A stretch of DNA of 64,000 bases, taken from contig CAJJDN010000017.1 of the NCBI GenBank assembly GCA_905182985.1, forward strand, positions 567,775-631,774, given 5' to 3'. The translations under genes were made by a program, and so were the position numbers. Below, in pieces: positions 1 to 12,457 of this stretch (the first letter of the stretch is position 1; the number at the start of each line of letters is the position of its first letter). Below the pieces are notes generated by a model. That model worked only from the letters and a program-made list of their open reading frames with translations, searched no databases and had not been told where the DNA came from. Source of the DNA: Paramecium sonneborni. Taxonomy: Eukaryota > Ciliophora > Oligohymenophorea > Peniculida > Parameciidae.

Positions 1-165
1 ATTTTTAGGAGGTGTCAAACTTGGAACCCTTTTTGTAGACAATATGTTTGGTGCATTCAATTAATAGTAACTTCTGGTGTTATGGTAATTCATCTAATTT
101 TTGGATTAGTTCAAACAATTATTAAATGGTATTATTATTATTCATATGAATTCTAAGGAAATTGA
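1..165 (+). CDS. C-terminal end of a membrane protein (5' truncated by window)
   Basis: The frame is open from base 1 to a TGA at 163-165, giving 54 residues with TAA/TAG read as Gln. It begins with a Cys/Trp-containing stretch (RRCQTWNPFC) and then has one hydrophobic segment (VTSGVMVIHLIFGLV) followed by a Tyr-rich tail (KWYYYYS). This reads like the last membrane helix and short tail of a multi-pass protein. A distant resemblance to the STIMATE/TMEM110 type of C-terminus came to mind but cannot be supported. The start and most of the protein lie outside the window. Confidence 0.4.
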
Positions 166-394
166 TATTTTAAATTACAAAAGTAAAGTATTAAAAATAA
201 TTAATTATTTTTATAAATCTTTATGCACCCATTTTCATTATTTTATTTAATCTAAGCTATAGAATAAATCAATAGTCTTAATGAAATACTTTCTAGTTTT
301 AAATATCATTAAATTAAATTGAAAAATATTATTAAGTATTAAATAATGTCGTAAAATAATCTATTAAAACTTTGAAAAAGATACAATTCTATAT

Positions 395-1500
395 ATGAAT
401 TAAAAGAGAGAAAAATAAAGTGATGAAAATCTCATCTGAGAATTACAATCATTTTATTCTATAATAAATTCTCATTTTTTATTATAAATATAGGTTTTCA
501 TTACATTGTTTGTCTTTTCACCATTATACTTTGAATTGAATTACATTTTCATATCATTAAATTAAAAGGCATAATTTTACAACGAAATTTAATTACATAA
601 AAATGGTGATTTAGTTTTTGATGTATTATTTATACAAGTTTTTTTACTTCCTCCAAGCTTAATGGTATTCAAAAAGCCATCAAAGTTTGATTTACATAAG
701 GGAATAGTATTCTATTATTCATTTTTGTAATTAAATAAGCTTGTAATTTATCTTTACATTTCTTTAAATTTATTGTCCTTTGCATCTTATTTAATTTTTG
801 GTTATTATTCTAATTTTGGTGGAGAAATGACTTTTAATGGAGAAACTGTTTTATCTAATATAGGAGGAGTACTAAATTAATTGATAGTAAAATCTCCTTA
901 GATGTTGATATATTTAGTAGGAGAATTATTTGATTTATAACTATCAAAGAGATTAGAAAATTATTATGAAGTTCCAGATGTTGTGAGTGTAATTGATTTC
1001 TGAGGATGTAAGTATGTTTTAATTTATTATTTTTAATTTTAGTGTTCCTACTCTTACTTAGATAATTAAGTGTCATCGAACATCCATACTTTTTCAAATT
1101 ATTCTCTAGTAATCTCTGAATTATTTGAAGAATTTATAAAATTAAAGATTTGTAAGATTTAACTAAAATTGATTATGTGAAGTTTTTACCTACTAGAAGT
1201 AATTCCATGGTTAGATTGAAGTTCTTAAGTAAATTCTTCTATGTCTATTGTACCATTTTTCTTTTTATCTATTGAGTCAAAAGTACTCTTAAGATTAGGA
1301 AATCTAGATTGCATATTTGATTTAACCTTTTTCCATTGTTAGATTGTTTAATGCATATTCGTTATAAATTTAATTTAAATTTATTCAAATTAAGTTGGTA
1401 AATGAGTTTTTAAGTTTATTAAAGATTTATTATAATCGTATTATTTTATGAATAATTAAACATAATTTCAATAATAATTTATCATAAGAAATAGAAAATT
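395..1500 (+). pseudogene. Unresolved membrane-protein locus interrupted by TGA codons
   Basis: From about 440 to 1003 one frame is open and looks coding, with several hydrophobic stretches (for example QVFITLFVFSPLYF, LLSFASYLIFGYY) and a soluble stretch (GGEMTFNGETVL). The same frame stays coding-like to about 1500 but contains TGA at 437-439, 1001-1003 and again after 1150 (LKLIM-stop-SFYLL, IPWLD-stop-SS). Some TGAs could lie in short GT..AG introns (for example gtgatgaaaatctcatctgag at 420-440), so it may be a real multi-exon gene; others sit where Trp would be expected, which suggests decay. The alternation of helices and charged loops vaguely recalls an ion channel but no signature is present. 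Family unknown. Confidence 0.35.
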
Positions 1501-1871
1501 ATAAAAAATGATTTCTAATATGCTTATTCTATATAAATATGACGCCTCACCTCAACTTCTATATGAAAAATTTATGGAAATTAAAGATAATTAAACTAAA
1601 TTTTTATTTGTAGTTTAGGATTTTCTTGAAAAAGACAAGTTTAGACAATGAGATTAGTTATTGAATAAAATTTATTTGAGACTAAATATTCAATAGAAAA
1701 TATGATTTTTCATCCAGATTATATGTGAAGAATCTTAAAAAAATGAAAATGAGGGAAATTAGAATATATATTCTGAAATAATAATTGATATGTATTTCAA
1801 AATGGAAACAAAAGGTTTATATGTAAAAATTTATGTAAAAATTGAGGTTCTAATTGGATGTCCAAATATGT
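1501..1871 (+). other. Region upstream of the YeeE-like gene with TGA-interrupted coding-like frames
   Basis: No intact gene is seen. A frame from about 1508 (MISNMLILYKYDASPQLLYE) runs 44 codons to a TGA and continues in frame afterwards, and another coding-like stretch (METKGLYVKIYVKIEVLIGC) runs into the start of the downstream gene. The stretch could be the end of the decayed locus upstream. Confidence 0.3.
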
Positions 1872-2977
1872 ATGAATATGAATAATATTTTAATGATAAT
1901 AAATTTAAGTGACTTATTCTTGAGTTTGATTGGAGGAATAATGATAGGAGTGGCATGTAGTATACATTACATCACAAAAGGGAGAATAGCTGGAATTAGT
2001 GGAATATATTATGGAGTAATAACATTTAAGTGGGATGAATTTTTTTGGAAATTATCTATTCTGTGTTCTATAGTATTCTCAACAGGACTGATGTATTAAA
2101 TTTTTGGGTATTAAATAACTTAAATAATAGAGATGAGAGCATAATGGATAGTTCGTCTTTAGCTTTTAATGAAATTCCTTAAATAACTAATTTATCTAAC
2201 ATGATATCTGTATTAAGTGGCTTATTGATAGGTTGTGGGGCTAAATTATGTAATGGATGTACTACAGGTCATGGATTCTGTGGTATAGCAAGGATATCTA
2301 TTCGTTCATTTGTGGCTTTTGGTTTGTTTATATTATTTGGAGTGTTGAGTTGTTTTATTACAATGAGTGAGTAAAAGGATGAAGGGATAGAAAAATATAA
2401 TTATAATCATGTTTCAATAATTATGATTGGATTAAGTTTGGTATTATTATCAGCAACTCTACTTGGAGCATATATAAATAAAGATTAATTTATTGATACA
2501 ATAATTGGAGTACCAGTTGGACTACTTTTGGGAGTAGGAGTTGTATTTTCAGGTATGATTAAAAGAACAACGATTTTAAGTTTTCTTTCTTTATAATAAT
2601 GGAATCCATAATTTTTATTTGTGATTTTAGGAGCAAATATAGTCTGTTATTTTGGATTTAGATTATTGAAAAAACCTATATTTGAATTAGAATTTTAATA
2701 TCCTCCTACAAATAAAGTTACTAATATACTTTTGATAGGGGCATCACTATTTGGTTTTGGATGGGGAATGACTGGAATTTGTCCTTTAGTTGGTTTGGCT
2801 TTATTTCCTCAATTCACATGGTAAATAGGATTGATGTATTTGGGATCAGTTTCAATGGGAATGAGAATTGCCTAATGTTACCTAAATAAATACTAGAAAG
2901 TTGAAGATTAGGTAATTTAAATAAACAGTAACAATTATAACAACAAAACTGATAATGAATAAATTGATAGGTTATGA
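1872..2977 (+). CDS. YeeE/YedE-family sulfur-compound transporter
   Basis: About 360 residues after removing one 23-nt intron (2108-2130); the spliced length is a multiple of three. The protein is almost entirely hydrophobic with around ten membrane segments. The diagnostic family motif is present twice in degenerate form: GCGAKLCNGCTTGHGFCG near residue 110 and GWGMTGICPLVG near residue 310, the Gly/Cys pattern of the YeeE/YedE (DUF395, thiosulfate-type uptake) proteins of bacteria. The first in-frame ATG after an upstream coding-like stretch was chosen as start. The role is inferred: uptake of a sulfur-containing ion across a membrane; which membrane cannot be told. The family is mostly bacterial, so old transfer is possible. 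Confidence 0.8.
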
Positions 2978-3038
2978 CATATAAATATTTATTTATATAT
3001 TTATAAATACTAAATAATATTGTACAATTAACAATGAA

Positions 3039-4057
3039 TCAATTTACAACTGAAGAAGGAAGTAATTGTCTTTTAATAAATTCATAACTTGCCCAAGCTG
3101 TAGCACCAGACATAGTTTACATACATAATCTAGGTAATAATCCTTTATAGAAACCGAGATATCCTTCTTCTTTCATAATTGTTTTAATAGTTCCTAAAAA
3201 GCTATTATATTTGATTTAAGAAGAGTTTAGATGCCAACTCTAAGTTTATAATTTAGTTTTAACAACATCTAAAGGATTCATAACACATACAGCAGCACAT
3301 CCAGCCAAAGCAGCACAACAAAAATGACTTAAAAAATTATGTTCTGATTTTTTAAACATTAATGTTTTAAGAGTTTCATTTGCTGCAAAAAATATGGCTT
3401 AATATGGAGCAGACATTAACTAAATTTAATTAATTATATAATACGTAAGTAATTGGAAAGCTTCGATAAAATGCAATCAATCCTTCTTATTTTAAGACTG
3501 TTTTCACTGTTCTTTTAAAACCCTTTTCTAAAATTTACTATCTTTATTTTATAACTATATTAATATAATATTTATACCATCAAATGGAACCATAATAAGA
3601 TCATGCCATAAAGTTGATACAGCACCAATAAAAGCAAAAGCTTAAGCATGGATATTTTCATCATTAACATCTAATAGAGTTTTCATAATCTTTAATATTT
3701 CAATTTATTTTACTTCATAACTACTAAAATAAAATGCATGAGCTGGCATACAACCTGCTGTCACTGCTCCATATCCATTAAAAAATGTTTTAAATCCTTG
3801 TTTCCTAAAATTTAATCTACTATTTACTTCAAAGAAGAAACTGTTTATGAGAACTTTGAATCTGGAAGTACTTAAAGATGAGTCTATATTTCATAGCTAT
3901 ACACTATACTTTCACATTATCTAAAGGTAACATTGATACATGTTCTATCAACCCAGCTAAACAACCAGCTTTTTAATTTCATTATAATTATACCAATCAT
4001 ATGTACTTTTAATGGTGTATTTTCTGATCTTTTTTCCCAATCCTCAATTTCCATCAT
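3039..4057 (-). CDS. Mitochondrial carrier, mitoferrin-like
   Basis: Five introns of 25, 26, 23, 23 and 25 nt are needed; the spliced product is 298 residues, normal for SLC25 carriers. All three carrier repeats show their signature: LPLDNVKTHLQ near residue 35, VPFDVIKQRQQ in the second repeat and NPLDVVKTKLQ in the third. The pattern HDLIMVPFDVIKQR followed by TYLMSAPYQAIFF resembles the mitoferrin (iron importer) branch, so transport of iron into the mitochondrial matrix is the best inference; substrate assignment is less certain than the family. The start codon lies only 37 bp from the stop of RCE1 on the same strand. Confidence 0.88.
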
Positions 4058-4094
4058 AAATTAATATTAAAGGATAAATTTTATTTTATTTTCT

Positions 4095-5025
4095 TCAATA
4101 TTAAATATAAAAATGAACATGAACATAAATCATATTTTTCATATAGTTATAAAATAATAAAAAAACAAGATTCCCACAAAATAAACACTCAAAACTATTT
4201 TAATATTATTTATTATAAATACTTTTAATAATATTTGTTTTGGTATTACTAAATATTAAACTAAGGTTTGGAAAACCTAAATAATTGCAATAAGAATGAA
4301 GCAATATTACACTTATTAGAGATTTAGTTTTCAAAAATACTGATGCAGCATAAAATCCAAATATGAAAGTGAACATTAAAACAAATACTATAAAATTAAG
4401 TTTAGATTTTTACAAGTTCTTAAAAATGCTTTTATAAAACTTCTCTTAAAACTTTGAAATTAAAATGATTATCTATAATATTCAGTTCTATATTTTCTTT
4501 CCTTCTTAAAAAATGAAAAAAATTTATGAGAGTGTGCTAATGAAAATAAAATCGAAGATGTTAAACAATATTCATTTAAGTTATTAAAGTTTTAATAAAA
4601 TAATACCCTAAATGTAATCTCTTCTAAAAGTGGAGCCTTTTTATTGTTATCAAATATATTACCAATACTATTCTTATTAACATTCTATCATCTCTAAGGG
4701 GATTTTAACTAAATTTATCTACCAATCTTTCATTTCTAAGGTATTTATCCAAAATAAAATTGTATATTGGACCCAAAAACAAAAATGTATTACAAATTAA
4801 AGGGTAAAGGATTGAATTCATACTTATGTTTATACTAAGGCATTAAATTATGGATGAACAATTCCCAATTATATATCTTTGATTCAAAATCATCAATAGG
4901 ACTGAAATAGCGACAGTTAGAGTTTTTAGTTTGGCATTATTTCCCATCTTAAAGAATCTTTTTATTATTTTCCAAATGTAAACACTAGAAATAAAACCAA
5001 TCGTGTAAAGTATGGGTATTTACAT
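4095..5025 (-). CDS. RCE1: CAAX prenyl protease 2 (RCE1)
   Basis: Two 26-nt introns give a 292-residue multi-pass protein. The catalytic features of type II CAAX endopeptidases are visible: APLLEEITFR with the paired glutamates, FSLAHSHKFF with the first conserved His, and HSYCNYLGFP with the second His and Asn. The N-terminal third has hydrophobic segments and a LFLGP motif as in RCE1. The enzyme removes the last three residues of prenylated CAAX proteins in the endoplasmic reticulum. The intron before APLLEEITFR is required to join the two halves of the motif, which supports the gene model. Length and motif order agree with the family. Confidence 0.87.
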
Positions 5026-5097
5026 AAAAATATATAATTATTTAATTTTTAATAAAATTATTTACAATCTTCTTACAAATTATACAACTTACTATTT

Positions 5098-6231
5098 TCA
5101 CAATTAATCATTCAATTCTGTTATTTAATTATATCTCCATTAATTTATATATATAGAATTCACAACTAAAACAATTGCACATGCAATTTCTAGAATAACT
5201 GTAAAATTATAAAAAGAGAATTAACATTCCATTTATCCCTAAATGTTTTAATATTTGATTACTTTCATTTTTTCTTCAATTTGAAATTCCTCTTATAAAT
5301 TACATAAATTATAATTATTTATTTATGAAGTTTTTATTGAAACATAATCAAAGTATGCAGAAATCAGCTTAAATATTAATTGATATTAATACTAATAAAA
5401 CAGCAAATGCTATTCCTATTTAAAAACTAAGCTCTCCATATTTTTTATTTGATTTTCGTAATGCATAAATTCCAATAAGTACACTTGATATAGAAAGTAA
5501 TATAAAACATAATCTTATTTCTGAAATAGCTATTTCCCATGGGCATTCAATCTTTAATCAATTTTAAATCTCATACAATAGCACTAGCTTGAAGATCTTA
5601 TTTAACTTTCAAAAATATTTCTGACCTTATAGGACCACTAATAGTTTTACAATTCATTGTTCTTCTCATTTCAACACAAATATAATGACCCTCTATCATT
5701 AATAAGATTATTTCATACTGTTATTTGCTGATTCAATTTCACAAGTCCATTTATCATCAGATCCTATAATACTGTAAAATAGTAAAATAAATAATAATCC
5801 CTAACATTCTTGTGTTTTATTTTACTAATGCAATTAAATTTATGATCAAACTCTTTTTAGTATTTCCATCACTTTCGTACAATAATTTCTTGGCTTACCA
5901 AATTTCTTTATTTGTTTTTGCTTAAATATCCAACATATTAAAATACGTGTTAAAATTTATTATTATTTCTAACTATTTATTACCAAAAATGATTAGTTAA
6001 CTTTTTACTATCGAATTGACCCAACAAACATTCCTATATCTATCTATTTAAATTTTCTTCATTAAATATCAAACAATATTTTAACTTAAACAATTCTTTA
6101 ATTTTCTTTCGCAGTTTCAAGAGTATGAGAATTCTTGTTTATTTTTTAATTAAAGTCTTGTAATTCAAGTAAATTTAAAAAAATGAATAAGTAAAACAAT
6201 ATTTTTTTTAAATTTCATCTGTTAATTTCAT
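5098..6231 (-). CDS. Hypothetical multi-pass membrane protein with Cys-containing loop
   Basis: The C-terminal two thirds are well supported through four introns of 25-26 nt. They contain a membrane segment (LIALGLLFILLFYSIIG), a presumed lumenal or extracellular domain with several Cys (KWTCEIES, HYICVEM, MNCKTIS, IIECPWE), then two more membrane segments (LCFILLSISSVLIGIYALR and IGIAFAVLLLISAYF) and a final one (ILEIACAIVLVVN). The N-terminal part is less certain: the ATG at 6231 opens a coding-like frame (MKLTDEIQKKYCFTYSF) but I could not place the intron that joins it to the rest. No family recognised. Confidence 0.55.
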
Positions 6232-6289
6232 GTATTTATTGGTCGATGAGCTTATAATATTAAGCTCTTTAATTTTTATTTATTATCAA

Positions 6290-7056
6290 TCAAGTCATCA
6301 TAGAAAAGTAATTTAAAATAAATTAAAAATCATAATTGATTCTAACAAATATATTTATCCGACCATGTTCAAAAATCTCTTAACAATTAAACAATTTTAC
6401 GCATCTGAATTTTATCAGATTTACAATAAAATTAGTAGGAATAAATCTTTAAGCTTGTTCTTGATACTGATTTCTTAATCATAGATATACTATATAATTT
6501 GCCATCCATTTTCTAAGCTTTTTAAATTATATGCAAGACCACTTTTTTTGTTTAACAAATTCTTTTAGAATATCAAGTATTAAATTTACTTATTAATAGC
6601 CTTGACTTTAATTACAATAACACTGTTATATGGTCTGAAATATTTTTATTAATAATGTTAGCCATGTAGTTATTATATTTTTTTTGTTTTATCTATCTCT
6701 TTTATAATTAAAGAGTCAAAGTTAAGAATAACTCATTAAAGAAATATTTTTAAACATTTAAATAAAAAGAGTAACAAGTAATAATCTTTTTATTTTAGAA
6801 CGAATTAAATAGTATAATTAACTTGATAACAGTCTCTGAAATTTATATATCATTTGGAGCAAAAATTTATAAATATTTATTTTATTATCCTATTATTCAA
6901 CTTGCTTTTAGGAAGATATCAACCCAAGCAAACTAATGTAAAATATTAGAATTCATATTAGATTCTAACTTAAAGACCTATTAATTTTTAATTTTAATCA
7001 TCGCTTTCCTTGTCTTCATACTTAATATCTTATTCTATATTTTGAACGAAACTCAT
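6290..7056 (-). CDS. Hypothetical protein
   Basis: The start (MSFVQNIEQDIKYEDKESDD) and later stretches (QVEQQDNKINIYKFLLQM; YQEQARFIPTNFIVN-like text near the end) are coding-like, but the frame changes several times and the introns could not all be placed. The product would be about 200 residues, acidic at the N-terminus and hydrophobic/basic afterwards. It lies between the unknown membrane gene and the divergent TmcB-like gene and has the same orientation as the former. No domain recognised. Confidence 0.4.
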
Positions 7057-7143
7057 GATGTTTAATTTTCTTTTAAAAAGATCGATTATCTATCTCGTTT
7101 TTACTCTAATATCACAAAAATATAATCTTTATTGATAGAAACT

Positions 7144-10100
7144 ATGATAATTGTAGTTACAATTTTAGATAATATAGAAATTGACGAGATAGTTATTACA
7201 ATGGTTGAAATATTTCTACTTATTGTAATTTTAATATTAGGTTATAGCTATCCATAATATTAAGAAGAATTAATTAATAAAATATAAATCTAATCTTATT
7301 CACTCTACTTGTCTATTACTTTTTGTATATTAATTTTTGCTGAAGGATTTCATAAAGAATTTTCAGAATTGATTCTTATAATGCTTCCATTACTATTTTA
7401 GATTACTAATTTAATGATTAAATAATAAGGAAATAAAACTTAAATTCTAAGTTATGAAAATAAAAATTTTGATTGTTTGATGATGAATATTTATAATTAA
7501 GGTAAAGAAGCTTTAGGTAGAAACGGTATATTATTAAATGAAATTAAATACTAATTGCCTAAAAATCTAAATCTTTATGCATTTTGTACTAATCATTTAA
7601 TTTTTTGTGAAAATTAAAATAGTTGTTTTTGTAGCTGTTACAAAAAATAAGATGATCGTTTTATCTCTCGATAACAATTTAAATATTATCTTAAAGAGTT
7701 GATAAGATTTCATTATGAATTAAAATTATTGAGCTTAAATAGAAAAACTACTCATAAATAAATAAAAAGCTATTTTTATTATATCCTATATATATCAAAA
7801 GTTATAAAGTAACCTACTAAAGCGTTTCATGAAATTATTAAATTAAAAAATAATATGTATTCTGATATGAATCTTTTAGATAAAATGTTCATGAATTCAA
7901 TTGAAAGTCTTGTAAAAGATGATTTTTTAAGAATGATAGAGAACAAAAATATAACTAATCAAAAATATGATTGCTTTAAAGTGTTTAATTATAATAAATC
8001 AGTTAATTTATGGAAAGAAAAATTTAGACAAATTTTATTAAAATAAAAGTAGTGGTATACTACTTTATTAAATAAGGATTTTATAAAACTTTTAAGTGAT
8101 GGATTAAGTTTACAAAATTTAATTACAGATTAAGAAAACAAACTAAAATTAATATTTAATTTAAATCCTTTATCTTAGCAATGCCACATTTTAATTCATT
8201 TATTTTACAAGTATATTAATTTCAATAAAAGAAAAATTGAAATTCCTTCAATAGACTCTTCATTAGCTTATAAATTTTAAAATTCTATAAATGGGATCTT
8301 ATTTCATAAAGAGGCTTCTCTTGTCTATTTAACATTGTTGGATACAAAAGGAATAATAAAGAACTATACAAAAACATTTAGAGATGCTCTTTGTACATTA
8401 GATTGTGAAATAATGAATAATTCTATAAATAATTTTATACCTGATATTATTGCAAAAGTACATGACTAATATTTAGATAATTTTGTTGAAAGAGGGAGAA
8501 TAAATATTATGAAATCAGATAGAAGATTTTTATTGGTAAAAAATAAATTAGGATTTATTTTTCCAATAATAGCTAAAGTAAGATTAGAAACAGATTTAGG
8601 TGCTGATTTTGGTTCATCTGCACTTATACTTCCTACTTATTAAAACTATCATTACATTATGTTAAATAAATATGGTTTAGTAGAAGAAATTAGTGATAAA
8701 TTATATAATGAATTTATTTTACCTATTTTATGTATTGACCTTAAAAATATCAAACTTTTAGATTGTTTAAAATTAATACCTAGATTAATAAAAAGTTGGA
8801 AAACTCTTAATCTTACTGATATTTTAGATTCAGATCTTAAAGATCCAAGTCAATCTTATATTGTGATTCCAAAAAAAAGTAAGAAGCAAAAAGTTCTTTT
8901 GTCATCTAAAATATAAGAGAAATCAACAATTTAAGATTATTTGAAATCTTAAGATATAATAAATGAAAAATATTTTGACAACTTTAAATAGATGTATATG
9001 TTTCGAATTACCTTTAAAATTGTTGAATTTTATACATTTTAGGGAACGTACGTATCTAAAATATTTTATTTAGGATGTATTGTATTGAAATTTAAACTAT
9101 TAAAACTGTTCGTGAATCATTAAGAACTGAAATATTTGAAAAGTTGATTGAAAAATCAGATTATGTAAATTTGAGTAGAAAAATAATAAAATTAAGTTAA
9201 GAAAAATTAGAAATCAAGAAGAGAAAAACTATAAAGTTTGAAATAACTAATTAAAAGGAATCATTAGGCTTTATTTCTTATCAACCTGAATAATAGACAA
9301 TTTATAATTTGGATACATAAAAATTAATTGAAGATGATTATATGATTAGATAGAAAGAAATGCAGATTCATTTAACTAATCCTCTTTATATTTTAGAAGT
9401 ATATTTTTTAATTAATATAAGATTGAAGAATGTTAAAATTTAATTAGTTAACCTAATAGTTAAGATAAGAAAATATAAGATTAATAAACATTTAGAATGA
9501 AATCTTCAAATGCACCTAGTTTTTGTGGATTAAATCATTTTGGTAGCAATAATTCAAATGGGATAAGTTAAGTTTTTGGATCTGAACAAAATAAATTAAT
9601 AGTGCATTCTAGTGCAATATTAGAAGCATTAAATGAAAATAAAGAATCAGCTAAATCTAAGAATTCAGATGAAGTGATTGGATCTATCGAAAATTTTCTA
9701 TTTGATGCAGATTAAATGTAATCTATTTCTTCATCATAAATAACTGATATTAAAGTCAAAAAAACTCAATTAAAACATAATCTTTTTGATGAATAAACTA
9801 AAGAGCATTGGACTATACGTATAATAAATTTGATCATATTTGCATTACTTATAGTTTTTAATATTTTTTACTATTATGTTTTGAAATAAGAAAATTAGGT
9901 AAATCATAATTATACTATTTCAAGATTATTGGATCCGCAATAGAAACATATAGATTATCAAATAACTTTTAAATTTAGATTAATAATTTCATTTTAAGTT
10001 ACAATTATTCAAATACTGTTAAATTCAATTATACTCAATATATGAAATTTTGTGCTAGTCATTTTTAAAATGATATATCTAAACTTTAATTTTATTCACC

Positions 10101-11620
10101 AAATATTGAACAGAATACTAGTAATTATATTTTTTAATCTAAGTTCCATATCTCTAAATAAGTGAATTTGAAAATATAACTAATCTAAGTTTATTTTATT
10201 CTTTAGGATATTTTTCATAATATCTTCTTGCTTAATCAAAGAGTTTAAATCAAGAATATTTTTTAGAGCTTATAGCCAGAAACTTTATAACAATAATTTC
10301 CTCTAATTCTGCATTAAATTCGACAGTCATTAAAGATGGAGTTGAATAATTTTTGGAAGCTTAATAATCAACAAAATTATCCTTTTATTTTGCATTAATA
10401 TTCCTATTTTTTGCATTTATATTTTACTTAATACTTTTAATTATTATCAATAAAGCTAAATTGTAAATAGTTAAATTATTTAATACAATTTCCAAAGCCT
10501 AAATAAGTTGTTTAATAGAATAAATTTCGATAATTGGAAGTTTTTTAGAAAAGATTGACTTTATAAATGAAGAAACTACTGAACATTAATTTGAGTAGAT
10601 AAAATCTAAAATTGCTTCTACTCCAGGAATTAGAATTAAGACTCCTTAAAAAAAATAGAATGTAAAAATATAATAAAATAAATCTCGAGAAAACAGTAAA
10701 AGTATTTGTTTATTTTAGATTCTAGCTGCTTTAATTTATTTTCTTTATTCTCTACTTTTATTGTTCATTTACTTTATTATTTCTTCTTAATATATTGGCT
10801 CTCTAATTTACTAAAATTCATTTGAAGATAAGACAATATATTCGTTCAAATAATTACTTCTATATAAATCTTGTCAATCATATTTATTATAATAAAAGAG
10901 TTTTTAAAAGCTTGTAATTAAATACTTACAAATTAATAAAGAAGATATGCTTTTTCTAAACAAATGTAAGATAAATATATTATCTTATTAGGGGAAGATG
11001 CATTATAGTATATGGAAGAATAATTAGATGTTCTTTAGGATTTTATTTAGAGATTGAATGATTAAAAATCTTTTTCAAGTATAATCTTTACAAATACAAT
11101 AAAGAAAAATGGGTGTTAAGCTTTTGAGTTTGAAATAGCAAATAATAATGAAGATAGTTAATTTTATAGTCAAGTGATTTGTAAAAATCTTGATAGTTTA
11201 GTATCAGGATTAACAATTTAATTAGTTGCGATTTAATAAAATTTTTAATAATTTTATTCAATGCATAAACAGAATGATAAGAGATTTAAATCTTATTTAT
11301 CAAATATGGAAGTTAATTCAACTTTAGAAAATGATATCATTAATCTTCTTTACACATCTCATGTGTTAACTTTATTGCATGATTTTGTGGTTGATGAATC
11401 TTAATATGAAATATCTTTAAATTATTTAGTACATACTATAATATTCATATTTGGGATCATACTTTATCTTATTTTAATAATTATAAGCAACAAAAATATA
11501 AGGGTGTACTTACATAAAGAATTGATTAGAACTAAATAATTATTTTTATTAATACCTTTAGAAATATTGTGTGAGAATGCAAATATCTTGTAACAATTAA
11601 TTAGGAGAAATTAAAAATGA
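7144..11620 (+). CDS. Large TmcB-like membrane protein with PAS-type core
   Basis: Five introns (9048-9073, 9399-9421, 9899-9924, 10121-10143, 10966-10991) give 1450 residues, a clean multiple of three. The first ~100 residues hold membrane helices (VEIFLLIVILILGYSY, LSITFCILIFAEGF). A helical section (LIRFHYELKLLSLNRKTTHK) and then a PAS-like domain follow, with the strand pattern AKVRLETDLGADFG, SSALILPTYQNYHYIMLNK, YGLVEEISDKLYNEF that I associate with the large ciliate TmcB/TmcC-like family. The C-terminal half has four more membrane segments, around residues 870, 1060 and 1400. Function is unknown; membrane signal sensing is the usual guess. No enzymatic motif seen. Confidence 0.75.
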
Positions 11621-11683
11621 CAAAAAGTTAATATCATTATTATATTATATTATATAATTATTATATTTACAAGTTACTTGAAA

Positions 11684-12424
11684 ATGTCAAATTAAGTATC
11701 TATATCAGTTAAGGAATTAACAGTCATAAAAACGCCAACTACCAATGATTTTAGTAGTTATAGAGATTTATAAAGGCTTCCAATAACTAAATCAAATTTT
11801 AAAAGAACTTACTTAAAAGGTGCTTCACATAGAGTAAAATCATTAAAGGAAGAAAATCAATTTGCGGAAGGTCATAGGAGATAAGGAAATGAAAAGTTAT
11901 TTAAATTTAAGAGATAAGATTAATTACTCAATATAAGAAATATGCATTTACACAAATTAACTCCATTAAATACAGAACCTTACATAGATGAAAATAATAA
12001 ATTTTAAAACAAATAAACAATTAGTAATGAAGAATAAACTAATCCAAATTTAAGATTAATAAAGAATTCTTCTAATTAAATTTTAAGTTTAGTTTACAAT
12101 CCTTAACCAATCATAAAAAAATAAGTTAGATATCCTTTATAAAATCTGTCCTAAAAGACTGAATTTTAAAATTCATTATTGGTAACTTAAGTGACTCATT
12201 CAGGTTTAAATTCACCTAAAGAATCATATAAGAAAAAGATTGAATTATCAATAATGAAGCCTTAAAATAAAAAATCTTAAAAAGACATATTTATAGATTC
12301 AATTCAAACTACAAGTTATGGATCTATTCGTATGGATACTATAGAAACTAAATATATATCTCCTAAAGCAAATATACCTACATCTTTAGATAGTACAAAA
12401 AAGCTATTGAAGTAATATTTATGA
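11684..12424 (+). CDS. Hypothetical basic, Asn/Ser/Gln-rich protein
   Basis: An uninterrupted frame of 246 residues from ATG to TGA with no intron needed. The composition is rich in Lys, Asn, Ser, Gln and Thr with short Pro motifs (IKTPTTNDF, KLTPLNTEPY, SPKANIPTSL), typical of intrinsically disordered protein. No membrane segment, coiled coil or catalytic motif is visible. It lies 63 bp after the TmcB-like gene and 33 bp before the next gene on the same strand. Unrecognised. Confidence 0.6.
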
Positions 12425-12457
12425 AAAATTTTATTAATATTAATTTGTCTGTTGTTA

